From NCBI RefSeq assembly GCF_040655735.1, contig NZ_JBFAKK010000012.1:62001-126000 (forward strand): a DNA stretch of 64,000 nt, written 5' to 3'. How positions within the stretch are numbered: the stretch's first letter is position 1; every line of letters starts with the position of its first letter. The stretch comes from Phytomonospora sp040655735. GTDB taxonomy: Bacteria; Actinomycetota; Actinomycetes; Mycobacteriales; Micromonosporaceae. The notes under the pieces are model-generated. The model was not told where the DNA came from and searched no databases. It saw nothing but the letters and a program-made list of their open reading frames with translations. A program made the translations under genes and the position numbers. Shown in pieces: positions 1-7,258 of this stretch.

Positions 1-1
1 A

Positions 2-358
2 CCGGAACCACTGATCGGGCTGGACCTGCCCGCGGACTTCGACGATCCCGACGAGCCCTGGGCGATCGCGGACGGCTGGAAGGCCGGCGGCTGGGGCGGG
101 TACTGCGGCGTCACCGATCCGGTGATCCCGGAGTGCGCCTGCGGAGCGCGCACCGAGCCGCTGCTGACGGTCGGCAACGGCGAGTGGAGCAACGACTATC
201 CGTGGTGGAAGCCCTTGGAGGAGGCCGGCTGGCGCAAGACGCCGGAGCATCCGACCTCCTGGGATCCGGTGTGCACCGCCATCGGGCGCGGCTACATCAT
301 GCAGATCTTCCAGTGCGCGAAGGGCTTCGACTGCCCGCCGACGGTGGCCATGACCTGA
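2..358 (+). CDS. C-terminal end of a DUF1963-like protein (partial)
   Basis: This frame is open from the first bases of the window and stops at 356-358, so only the last 118 or so residues are present. It contains a KAGGWGGY stretch, a CACG motif about 16 residues later, a hydrophobic LLTVG strand, and a final GYIMQIFQC segment. The order GG, CxCG, LLTV, IFxC resembles the C-terminal half of DUF1963 (YwqG-like) proteins, whose function is unknown. The family assignment is from motif memory and is moderate. The gene converges on the protease gene downstream, with 12 bases between them. Confidence 0.65.
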   Translation, partial: PEPLIGLDLPADFDDPDEPWAIADGWKAGGWGGYCGVTDPVIPECACGARTEPLLTVGNGEWSNDYPWWKPLEEAGWRKTPEHPTSWDPVCTAIGRGYIMQIFQCAKGFDCPPTVAMT

Positions 359-370
359 GCGCGGCCGCTC

Positions 371-1912
371 CTACCCCGCCCCCGACTGGGTCAGGAAGAA
401 CGCGATCCCCCACCCGACCGTCGTCAGCGTCCCCAGCGCCATCGCCGCGATCGCCAGCCCGTTGCTGGGCAGGTTCCCGCGCGTGGCGAGCAGAGCCGTG
501 ACGATCGCGAACACCCCGACCCCGGGGATCAGCACCCCCAGCCCGGCCAGGCCGAGCGCGTAGGGGATCATCGGCGAGCTCTTCTGCGGTGTCGGGGCGG
601 CCACCGGGTGGCCGAGGTGCTCCAGTTGCGCTCGGGCGGCGAGGATGTCGACGACGCATTTGCGGACGGTGTTGCGGTGCAGCAGGTCGCGGCGGTCGGG
701 AGCGGTGGACTCCCGCGCCCGCAGCACGTTCCCTAGGCGCTTGCGCTCCTCGGCGAGCCACTGGCGCGTCGGCGGTTTCTCCACAGTGGACCGCACCCAT
801 TCGGGCGCTTCGGGATAGCGCGAGGACAGCACCGCCAGACGGGTCTGCAAGTGCTGGAGCCGCCGGACCGAGCGCGCCGCCCGCGCGCCCCTGCGGCCTT
901 TCGGCGCCTGCGCCAGGCGCCTGGCCGACTCGCGCTCGCGGTAGGACAGCAGCGCGTCGAGCTCCTCGGGGTGCACCAGCGGGGTGTCGTCGTACTGCTT
1001 GAGCTGGTCGCGGTAGAAGCTCGCCTCGGTGCGGTAGGCGAGCGAGAACAGGTACCAGACCAGCAGGAACACCGGCAGGCCCTTGATGAACAGGGCCGCC
1101 ACGATGCCGATGCCGCCGAAGCCGAAACCGTCGCGCAGCAGCGGCGAGTTCCACAGTGCGTGGGCGAGGATCGCCACGCCGACCGCCCCGGCCACGACTC
1201 CCACGCGCCGGCGCATGGGCAGGCCGCGATTGACCGTCGCGTAGGCGATCGCGCCGCCGGCCAGGGCCGTGAAGACGGTGTGGCTCCACAGTCCACTGAG
1301 GAAACCGCGCACGATGAAGGTGGACACCACCGGCCCGACCTGGTCGCCGCCGCGGTCCCAGGCGGTCGCGGTCACCGCGTAGCCGAAGTCCTCCACGACC
1401 TGGAAGCCCAGCCCGATGAAGGCGCCGTAGACGAATCCGTCCACAGTGGAGTTCACCTGCTCGCGGGCCAGCAGCACCACCAGGACCACGCCGAGGGCCT
1501 TGAGGATCTCCTCGACGATGGGCGGCCCGATCGCCGCGCTCCACGTGCCGGCGAACTCCGGCGAGACGAGCTTGGCGAGCAGTCCGTGCGCGGCCCGTCC
1601 GCCGTAGACGGCGCCCATGTAGGCGACCACCCCGCCCCACGTGAAGGCGAGCGCGACCAGCCCGGGCGGTTCGCGTTCGAGGTAGTCCAGGCGCCGCAGC
1701 ACGATCACGAAGGGGACGGTGAACAGCGTGAAGCCGACGGCGGCGACGGTCGAGGCGAGCGGGTAGGTGATGAAGCAGTTCCGGACGGCCTTGCCGAGTA
1801 CCCACAGGGCGGGCAGCGCGAGGATCGCGAAGACCCACAGGGCGGGGTTGCGGACGTCGAACCACCGGCGGGAGCCCGGAGGCGTCGGGCGGACGTAGTG
1901 CTCGCCGGTCAC
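371..1912 (-). CDS. PrsW-type intramembrane metalloprotease
   Basis: The 513-residue polytopic membrane protein carries the PrsW signature residues in order: PPIVEEILKALG (E134, E135), a VVEDFGY helix (E174), a histidine in SGLWSHTVFT (H211) and HALWNS (H251). PrsW proteins are membrane-embedded proteases; in Bacillus PrsW performs site-1 cleavage of an anti-sigma factor. About eight hydrophobic segments fill residues 25-290. The remaining roughly 130-residue cytoplasmic stretch is Arg/Ala-rich and is followed by two more hydrophobic segments near the C-terminus. Its start overlaps by 4 bp (ATGA) the stop of the gene upstream on the same strand, so the two are probably cotranscribed. No anti-sigma factor is visible nearby, so the substrate is unknown. 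Confidence 0.88.
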   Translation of the reverse strand: MTGEHYVRPTPPGSRRWFDVRNPALWVFAILALPALWVLGKAVRNCFITYPLASTVAAVGFTLFTVPFVIVLRRLDYLEREPPGLVALAFTWGGVVAYMGAVYGGRAAHGLLAKLVSPEFAGTWSAAIGPPIVEEILKALGVVLVVLLAREQVNSTVDGFVYGAFIGLGFQVVEDFGYAVTATAWDRGGDQVGPVVSTFIVRGFLSGLWSHTVFTALAGGAIAYATVNRGLPMRRRVGVVAGAVGVAILAHALWNSPLLRDGFGFGGIGIVAALFIKGLPVFLLVWYLFSLAYRTEASFYRDQLKQYDDTPLVHPEELDALLSYRERESARRLAQAPKGRRGARAARSVRRLQHLQTRLAVLSSRYPEAPEWVRSTVEKPPTRQWLAEERKRLGNVLRARESTAPDRRDLLHRNTVRKCVVDILAARAQLEHLGHPVAAPTPQKSSPMIPYALGLAGLGVLIPGVGVFAIVTALLATRGNLPSNGLAIAAMALGTLTTVGWGIAFFLTQSGAG

Positions 1913-2496
1913 GGGCGGCTCCCCTCGAAGCGCATGGTGGCCAGCGCGTCTTCGAGCCGGTCGTAGGTGACCTCGTCGAGGCCGCGGCGGGTGGAGCTGG
2001 ACACGATCACGTCGACCCCGACGCCCTCGTGGACGAACACGATGAAGTAGCCCTCGGAGCTGGGTGAGCGGAACACGTGCCGCAGGCCGACGACGCCGTC
2101 CCGGGTGGTGAAGACGGTCTCCTCGCCGGCGAGCTGGATGCCCGGCTGCGCCTTGAGTTCGCCGTCGATCGCGCCGGCGAGGGCGGCGTCGGTGTCGTCG
2201 TAGGGGCGGGCGGTGGCGGCCACGATGGCGCCGTTGACGTTCAGTTCGGTCTTGCCGCCGAGGAGCCGGTCGCGGCCGACGTCCCGGGTCGTCCCCTCGG
2301 GGGCCACAAAGGACACTCCGTGGCCCAGATCGATGCGGTTTCCGCTGAGGTCGACGATTCCGGGAATCATCGAGTTGAGCAGGGGCAGGCCGGCGACGAT
2401 GGCCAAAACCGCCCCGAGAACGGCGAGGGAGCCCAGAAAGCGGCCCGTGAACGTGTCAGTGAACAGTGGGCGGGAACGGTCGAAGCGGTCGCCCAT
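1909..2496 (-). CDS. Membrane-anchored protein of unknown function
   Basis: The protein has 195 residues: a short charged N-terminus, one hydrophobic segment at about residues 20-42, and an exported soluble domain of about 145 residues rich in short beta strands. I do not recognise the domain. Its pattern (a threshold-like FVAPEGT opening, then alternating strands, ending in DRLEDALATMRFEG) resembles small extracytoplasmic domains of actinobacterial membrane proteins. The ATGA overlap with the PrsW-type protease suggests a functional pair, possibly protease and substrate or regulator; that is inference. The start follows a GGGGAGGAG ribosome binding site. Confidence 0.75.
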   Translation of the reverse strand: MGDRFDRSRPLFTDTFTGRFLGSLAVLGAVLAIVAGLPLLNSMIPGIVDLSGNRIDLGHGVSFVAPEGTTRDVGRDRLLGGKTELNVNGAIVAATARPYDDTDAALAGAIDGELKAQPGIQLAGEETVFTTRDGVVGLRHVFRSPSSEGYFIVFVHEGVGVDVIVSSSTRRGLDEVTYDRLEDALATMRFEGSRP

Positions 2497-2580
2497 GTCG
2501 CACTCCTCCCCTTGGATGGCCGCCTGAGCCCCATTGTGTCGTCTTGAGTGACGGACAGGGGTAGGGGAGTGGAGCGACGA

Positions 2581-2615
2581 CAGCGGCCCACCCGCAAGAA
2601 TCGGGTGGGCCGCTG
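2581..2615 (-). terminator. Strong hairpin downstream of bldC
   Basis: Two perfect 14-bp arms (CAGCGGCCCACCCG and its complement) enclose a 7-nt loop. The hairpin lies about 110 bp beyond the bldC stop and about 85 bp before the start of the next minus-strand gene. No U-run follows on the minus strand, so it is an actinobacterial-style hairpin terminator at best; termination is inferred. Confidence 0.55.
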
Positions 2616-2722
2616 TCGTGAGGGGATCGAGCTTTCGCTGAGGGGATTAAAAGCTCAAAGGTCAAGCCTGTCCGGGCTTCGCCGTGCCGGAAAGAACGCG
2701 GGGGGCGTACTCGGCGAGCGTT

Positions 2723-2935
2723 TTAGTCAATCGATTCCCGCTGCGAGGGAATCTGGCCCTGAAGCAGCGCGCGTACCTCCGACTCGCGGTAACGCCGGTG
2801 TCCGCCGAGCGTCCGGATCGCGCTGAGCTTGCCGGCCTTGGCCCACCGGGTGACCGTCTTCGGGTCGACACGGAACATGGTGGCCACTTCGGCCGGCGTC
2901 AGCAGCGGCTCGGGCTCGTGAGTACGAGATGCCAT
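2723..2935 (-). CDS. bldC: BldC-type MerR-family DNA-binding regulator
   Basis: The 70-residue protein is essentially one MerR-type winged helix-turn-helix: LLTPAEVATMFRVDPKTVTR, then WAKAGKLSAIRTLGGHRRYR. Length and sequence match Streptomyces BldC, a small developmental regulator that holds back entry into sporulation and binds head-to-tail on repeats. The start at 2935 is fixed by a perfect GGAGGAG site 7 nt upstream; in-frame starts further upstream are not supported. It is divergent from the valine dehydrogenase gene; this pairing of bldC with vdh and a DUF3073 gene nearby is conserved in actinomycetes. Confidence 0.93.
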   Translation of the reverse strand: MASRTHEPEPLLTPAEVATMFRVDPKTVTRWAKAGKLSAIRTLGGHRRYRESEVRALLQGQIPSQRESID

Positions 2936-3291
2936 TGTGTTACTCCTCCACAGGTCTGTCATCACACACAGTCGCCGCACTCGGCTGACCGGCGCAGGTC
3001 CATCGTCCGGCCTGTCCCCGATGTCCGACATGGGCCGAACGGCCGAAACTGGGTGGCCCGTGGGGTTGAAGAAACTTTGGGAAATATCAGGATCGCTGCC
3101 TTAGCCGCCCGAATATAACGGTTTGATATCACTCGGGAAGATGCCCACCATCCGGTCTACCAGGCATCCCACCCCGCTCGGAGGAAGGTACAGGGTTAGC
3201 CTTTCGAGTGTCGGCTGCACCCCTTGTCGACCACCACGCGGGGCGGCCCCACGAAGTCCGCGTCGCAAGAGATCCTTCTATGGGAGAAGTA
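2936..3291. other. Gene-free region between bldC and vdh
   Basis: This stretch must hold the divergent promoters of bldC and vdh. A locally AT-rich part (about 3065-3130) has TTGAAG, TATCAG and TATAAC hexamers, but no pair with ideal spacing that I would assign. A GGGAGAAG ribosome binding site for vdh closes it. No further gene seen. Confidence 0.5.
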
Positions 3292-4368
3292 ATGGGCGTA
3301 TTCACGGCGCCGGAGAACCTCAGCGGCCACGAACAGGTGGTCTTCTGCCAGGACAAGTCCTCCGGGCTGCGCGCGATCATCGCCGTCTACTCGACGGCTC
3401 TGGGACCGGCTCTCGGCGGGACCCGTTTCTACCCGTACGCCAGCGAGGAAGAGGCGCTGCACGACGTCCTCGACCTCTCGAAGGGCATGGCCTACAAGAA
3501 CGCCGTGGCCGGGCTCGACCTCGGTGGCGGCAAGGCCGTCATCTGGGGTGACCCGGTCGCCGACAAGAGCGAGGAGCTCCTGCGCGCCTACGGCCGCTTC
3601 GTGGAGTCCCTCGGCGGGCGTTACTACACCGCCTGCGACGTGGGCACCTTCGTCGAGGACATGGACGTCATCTCCAAGGAGACCAGCTTCGTCACCGGGC
3701 GCAGCGAGGACAACGGCGGCGCCGGCGACTCCTCGGTGCTCACCGCCTACGGCGTCTTCCAGGGCATGCGCGCCGCCGCCGACCACAAGTGGGGCACCCC
3801 CACGCTGGCCGGGCGGACGGTCGGTGTCGCCGGGATCGGCAAGGTCGGCAAGCACCTGATCGCACACCTGATCGACGACGGTGCGAAGGTCGTGGCCACC
3901 GACGTGTCCGAGCGGGCGCACGACTGGCTGAAGACCACGCACCCCAACGTCGACTTCGTCGACACGACCGAGGCGCTGATCTCGGCCGACATCGACGTTT
4001 ACGCGCCCTGCGCGCTCGGCGGCGCGCTCAACGACGAGACCGTGCCGGTGCTGAGCGCGGCCATCGTGTGCGGCGCGGCGAACAACCAGCTCGCCCACCC
4101 CGGCGTCGAGAAGGACCTCGCCTCACGCGACATCCTCTATGCGCCCGATTACGTCGTGAACGCCGGCGGTGTGATCCAGGTCGCCGACGAGATCAATGGC
4201 TTCAACTTCAACCGCGCCCAGCGCCGCGCGTCGAAGATCTTCGACGTGACCGGCGAGATCCTCCGGCTGGCCGACCGCGAGGGCGTGCCGCCCGCGGTGG
4301 CCGCCGACCGGCTCGCCGAGCGCAGGATGGCGAACGTGGGGCGGCTGCGGTCGATTCACTTGCCGTAG
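3292..4368 (+). CDS. vdh: Valine/leucine dehydrogenase (Glu/Leu/Phe/Val dehydrogenase family)
   Basis: The 358-residue NAD-dependent enzyme oxidatively deaminates branched-chain amino acids to 2-oxo acids, feeding branched fatty acid and polyketide precursors in actinomycetes. The N-terminal domain has GGTRFYPY and KNAVAGLDLGGGKAV, which holds the substrate-binding and catalytic lysines. The Rossmann domain has GVAGIGKVGKHL. AAIVCGAANNQLA and DYVVNAGGVI follow. Length fits streptomycete Vdh (about 360). I chose the ATG at 3292 because GGGAGAAG lies just before it; starts at 3208 and 3280 would lengthen the protein beyond the family. Vdh and leucine dehydrogenase are not separable by eye, so substrate preference is open. 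Confidence 0.9.
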   Translation: MGVFTAPENLSGHEQVVFCQDKSSGLRAIIAVYSTALGPALGGTRFYPYASEEEALHDVLDLSKGMAYKNAVAGLDLGGGKAVIWGDPVADKSEELLRAYGRFVESLGGRYYTACDVGTFVEDMDVISKETSFVTGRSEDNGGAGDSSVLTAYGVFQGMRAAADHKWGTPTLAGRTVGVAGIGKVGKHLIAHLIDDGAKVVATDVSERAHDWLKTTHPNVDFVDTTEALISADIDVYAPCALGGALNDETVPVLSAAIVCGAANNQLAHPGVEKDLASRDILYAPDYVVNAGGVIQVADEINGFNFNRAQRRASKIFDVTGEILRLADREGVPPAVAADRLAERRMANVGRLRSIHLP

Positions 4369-4391
4369 CGGTTTGGTTGGTTTGGTTCGGG

Positions 4392-4422
4392 CGTCCCCGG
4401 GGCTTGGCTCCGGGGGCGTTTT
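4392..4422 (+). terminator. Intrinsic terminator after vdh
   Basis: Arms CGTCCCCGG and CCGGGGGCG, with one wobble position, enclose a short loop and are followed directly by TTTT. The hairpin begins 24 bp after the vdh stop. Confidence 0.75.
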
Positions 4423-4471
4423 CGTGTACGGGGTGGGGGACTGGTGGGCCTGGGGAGGGCCTGACTGAGCG

Positions 4472-5276
4472 CTAGAGGAGGCTCAGGAGCCGTTTCGCCT
4501 GGTGGGGGAGTGCGGCGGGAGGGTTGCGGGCGGCCGACGGGCCGCCGGGCAGGAGCATGTGGAGCCAGAAGGCGGCGAACAGCCGCCGCGCCTCGCGAGG
4601 CGTCGGGGGTCGGCGGGGAAGCGTGAGGCGAAGCCCGCGTCGAGTTTCCCGCGCATGCCCAGATGCTCCACCAGCGTCGCCGGCTCGAACGCGACGTCGC
4701 TGAGCGAGGCGTCCTCGAAGTCGACGATTCGCATGCGCTGTGCGTGTCCCACAGGCAGTTCGCGGGGTTCGGGTCGCCGTGGCCGAGGACCGGGTTCGGC
4801 GGCGCGGTGAGAAGAGTGGCGGCCCCGGGCGTGGACGCCCACGCCAGCGCCGCGTCGTAGGCCTCGCGGACGACACCGGGCTGCGGGCGGTCATGCGCGG
4901 CGAGGAGGGGGATGACGGTCGCGGCGAAGTCGGCGGCGGGCGGGAAGTAGGTCGCGATGGGGACGGGGGTGAGGACGGGGACGGCCCAGAGGCGTCCGAG
5001 GGCGTGTTCCAGCGCGTCGAGTTGAGCCGTGTCGTAAGGGCCGTCGACCGGGGCGCCGGGGATGACGGCCATCGTGATCCACGGCGGGGTGGCGGTGAGG
5101 TCGGCGGCCAGGGGTGGCGTCGTGAGTCCGGGGGCGTGTGCAGCGAGGTGCCGCAGGGCCGCCCACTCGCGGTGGTGTTCACGGCGGTGCTCGCGGCGGT
5201 GCTCGCGGCAGGGCGAGGCGCGGTAGCGCTTGCGGAGCACGGGGCCTTGGGCGGTCAGCTCGTGGGTGTGGGACAC
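4472..5276 (-). pseudogene. Aminoglycoside-phosphotransferase-like kinase broken by two frameshifts
   Basis: The start at 5276 opens a kinase-like protein with WITMAVIPGAPVDGP and the catalytic loop GHGDPNPANCLW. After that the conserved sequence jumps frame. The metal-binding part MRIVDFEDASLSDVAFEPAT lies in a second frame (switch near 4735-4750), and the C-terminal helix RRLFAAFWLHMLLPGG lies in a third (switch near 4585-4605). Both jumps fit a single missing base, the second beside a run of five C. None of the three pieces contains a stop codon. Either this is a recently inactivated APH-family gene, or the assembly lost two bases. The N-terminus also has a REHRREHRREHHRE run coded by a 12-bp repeat. 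The substrate is unknown; many APH homologues act on small metabolites rather than drugs. Confidence 0.75.
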
Positions 5277-5316
5277 GGGTCGAGCTTGGCGAGGCGGGGT
5301 TCGGGGCGCAAGGTTG

Positions 5317-5367
5317 GCTGCCTGCTGCCTGCTGCCTGCTGCCTGCTGCCTGCTGCCTGCTGCCTGC
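5317..5367. repeat. Heptanucleotide tandem repeat, GCTGCCT x7
   Basis: Seven perfect head-to-tail copies of GCTGCCT run from 5317 to 5365, followed by a partial GC. The array starts 40 bp upstream of the start codon of the minus-strand phosphotransferase, so it sits in its promoter or leader. A perfect array of this unit length is prone to slipped-strand change in copy number. Confidence 0.95.
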
Positions 5368-5626
5368 GTACCCTCCGCCCTCGCGCCCGACCGCCGCGGC
5401 GCGGGGTGCCGGTCCGCCAGCCGGCCTTCCCCTCTCCAGGCGTGGCTACGTGCTCTCCAGGCGTGCGGTCAAAACCGTCGTACCTCGCCCGTATCGTTAT
5501 TTTTGGGGCCCCTTTGGGGTGCGCGATGGCTCGCGCCTTCGCTTCGGGGCCGCCCCCCGGCGTGCCCTCGCCTCACCCGGCATCGGCCGGTCCTCCACCT
5601 CGCGCCCCCTCCGTCTTGCAGGACCC

Positions 5627-5676
5627 GGCGTCCACACCCCACCCGGCACGCGGCGTCCACACCCCACCCGGCACGC
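5627..5676. repeat. 25-bp tandem repeat, two perfect copies
   Basis: GGCGTCCACACC followed by CCACCCGGCACGC forms a 25-bp unit present at 5627-5651 and 5652-5676. A third copy begins (GGCGT) and then diverges. It lies just beyond the stop codon of the kinase gene on the minus strand. Confidence 0.9.
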
Positions 5677-5716
5677 GGCGTGCCCTCACCCCGCATCACC
5701 CACGCGCCCCCACCCC

Positions 5717-6283
5717 TCAAACCCTCCCCAACACCGCCTCCACCGCCCCCTCCACCGCGCCCGCCCCGTCCAGCTCCAGGTCGTACCCCCTCCCGTGCGC
5801 ATGCACCGTCCCCAGGTGCCCCCGCGCCAACCCCGCGACCTGCCCCCGCTCCCTCTCCCGCGCCTCCAGCACCGGCAGCGGGCAGTGCAACCCCACCCAC
5901 AACACCCGCACCCCGCCCAGCGCCTCCGTCCACGCCCCCATGAGGTCCGGCGTCAGCAGCAACTCGTCCACGATCACGTCGTTCCCCGACTCCGCCATCG
6001 CCGCCGTCGCCGCGTGCATCGCCCGCAGCATCCGCCGGCCGGCCGGCCCGTAGCGGATCACCGTCACCGGATGCCCCTCCTCGGAGACGGAGCGGTCGTA
6101 CGCGAATCCCTCCCGGCTCAGCGGCCCGCCGCGTCCGCCGCCCCAGGGCTCGGGCACCGACGCGAAGAAGGCGTCGATGCCCGTCGCGAGCCACGGCGTG
6201 TCGGCCCGCTCCTGGATCGCCCGCGTCAGCGTGGTCTTCCCGGCGCTGGAGGTGCCGTTGATCCAGATCACGCGACCGCTCAC
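5717..6283 (-). CDS. Chloramphenicol phosphotransferase-like P-loop kinase
   Basis: The 188-residue protein has a Walker A motif near its start (INGTSSAGKTTL), then IDAFFASVPE, and a central VIVDELLLTP. These match the CPT family, whose founding member phosphorylates the 3-hydroxyl of chloramphenicol in the producer Streptomyces venezuelae. Most CPT-like proteins have unknown substrates. I use the GTG at 6283, which overlaps the stop of the HxlR regulator by 4 bp (GTGA). A longer reading into the regulator is excluded because the Walker motif must lie near the N-terminus. The overlap implies translational coupling with the regulator. Confidence 0.82.
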   Translation of the reverse strand: MSGRVIWINGTSSAGKTTLTRAIQERADTPWLATGIDAFFASVPEPWGGGRGGPLSREGFAYDRSVSEEGHPVTVIRYGPAGRRMLRAMHAATAAMAESGNDVIVDELLLTPDLMGAWTEALGGVRVLWVGLHCPLPVLEARERERGQVAGLARGHLGTVHAHGRGYDLELDGAGAVEGAVEAVLGRV

Positions 6284-6630
6284 GCCGCGTCGTCCCCCCA
6301 GCGGCGGGCGGAGATGTCCCCCATGTTCGCGTCGCCCCAGTCGCCCAGCGGCAGCAGTGCCGCGTTGAGACTGCGACCGAGCCGGGTCAGCGAGTACTCG
6401 ACGCGGGGCGGCACCTCGCGGAACACCTCGCGGTCGACGAGGGCGTCGGCCTCCATCTCGCGCAGTTGCTGGACGAGCATCTTCTCGCTGATGCCGGGCA
6501 GGCGGCGCCTCAGCTCGGCGAAGCGCGCGGTGCCGTGCTCCAGCTGCCAGAGGATCAGCGCCTTCCACTTCCCCCCGATGACGTCCACGGCGGCGTCGAG
6601 ACCGCAGGAGTACTCGCGCTTGACCTTCAT
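6280..6630 (-). CDS. HxlR-family transcriptional regulator
   Basis: The 116-residue winged-helix protein has the HxlR pattern: C9 in REYSCGLDAAVDVIGGKWK, then ILWQLEHGTARFAELRRRLP, SEKMLVQQLREMEADALVDR and a wing at PPRVEYSLT. The N-terminal cysteine is the redox- or electrophile-sensing residue in YodB/HypR-type members. It is first in a two-gene unit with the CPT-like kinase. Two inverted repeats of identical geometry lie upstream (6653-6679 and 6734-6760), consistent with autoregulation. Confidence 0.88.
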   Translation of the reverse strand: MKVKREYSCGLDAAVDVIGGKWKALILWQLEHGTARFAELRRRLPGISEKMLVQQLREMEADALVDREVFREVPPRVEYSLTRLGRSLNAALLPLGDWGDANMGDISARRWGDDAA

Positions 6631-6652
6631 CGGGCCTCACTCACCTTTAGGG

Positions 6653-6679
6653 GGGTACCGTCGGCCAAGGATGGTACCC
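6653..6679. promoter_or_regulatory. Inverted repeat, candidate HxlR operator 1
   Basis: GGGTACC and GGTACCC are perfect 7-bp arms separated by 13 bp, 23 bp upstream of the HxlR start codon. Confidence 0.6.
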
Positions 6680-6733
6680 GGAAAGGTCCGTTTCGCGCTC
6701 CGCGACTCGTATCGACCCCCATCAAAGAGTGGT

Positions 6734-6760
6734 GCTTACCGCACCGACTCGCCGGTAAGC
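6734..6760. promoter_or_regulatory. Inverted repeat, candidate HxlR operator 2
   Basis: GCTTACC and GGTAAGC are perfect 7-bp arms, again separated by 13 bp, so the overall 27-bp geometry equals that of the site at 6653-6679. It lies in the 315-bp gap between the regulator and the DUF3073 gene and could serve either. Confidence 0.5.
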
Positions 6761-6945
6761 GTTCTAACACTGCCCCGGATGCGGAGCTATGAGGTATTTT
6801 GTCGCCTTTTTCCGCCGCTTTCTTGGGGTGGGTCGAGGTGCCAAGTTGAGCTGAGGCGCTGTACCGTAGGGGCCACGACAGAAGATGACGTTCTCCGGGG
6901 TCGCCGCTGCGGCAACCCCGTGACTGTGTGCGAGGGGGTCGAGCC

Positions 6946-7200
6946 ATGGGGCGCGGCCGAGCTAAGGCCAAGCAAACTAAGGTGGCCAGGCGGCTGAAGT
7001 ACCACTCGCCGAACACCGATCTTTCTGCGCTCCAGCGTGAGCTCGGAAACGATGACGGTGCGGCGGACGACGAGTTCGAGGAGACGGACGATGAGTTCGT
7101 CGACGCGTACGACGACGTAGGCCAGGGCCAGGACCGAGAACGAGACCCTGACGACCGCGATCTGCGCGAGGAAGACTGGCTCCCCCCGCGCAAGAGCTGA
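6946..7200 (+). CDS. DUF3073 family protein
   Basis: The 84-residue protein begins MGRGRAKAKQTKVARRLKYH, the signature of DUF3073, a short actinobacterial family of unknown function with a very basic N-terminus. A strongly acidic C-terminal half (runs of D and E) follows. The ATG at 6946 is chosen because the family always begins MGRGRAKAK. The bipolar charge suggests nucleic acid or ribosome contact, but that is inference. In streptomycetes this gene sits near bldC and vdh, as here. Confidence 0.9.
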   Translation: MGRGRAKAKQTKVARRLKYHSPNTDLSALQRELGNDDGAADDEFEETDDEFVDAYDDVGQGQDRERDPDDRDLREEDWLPPRKS

Positions 7201-7228
7201 CGTCCACAGGCAACGGCGGCCGAGTCGC

Positions 7229-7251
7229 AGGCCCCTCCATCGGAGGGGCCT
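7229..7251. terminator. Bidirectional terminator hairpin
   Basis: AGGCCCCTCC and its perfect complement are separated by a 3-nt loop. The hairpin lies between the convergent DUF3073 and transglycosylase genes and can serve both. Confidence 0.75.
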
Positions 7252-7258
7252 CGCGCAC

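Larger units (their letters stand above)
5277..5716. other. Gene-free, repeat-rich region
   Basis: These 440 bases separate the broken phosphotransferase from the kinase gene ending at 5717. They hold a 7-bp tandem repeat (5317-5367), a 25-bp tandem repeat (5627-5676) and a pyrimidine-rich tract leading into the kinase stop. I see no convincing gene. The promoter of the phosphotransferase should lie at its left edge. Confidence 0.55.

Noticed and set aside
3208..3291. Upstream starts for valine dehydrogenase
   Set aside because: They add 28 residues without family similarity and lack a ribosome binding site, whereas GGGAGAAG directly serves the ATG at 3292.
6284..6640. A longer N-terminus for the CPT-like kinase reading through the HxlR gene
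   Set aside because: It would place the Walker A motif over 120 residues inside the protein and duplicate coding over the well-supported HxlR gene.
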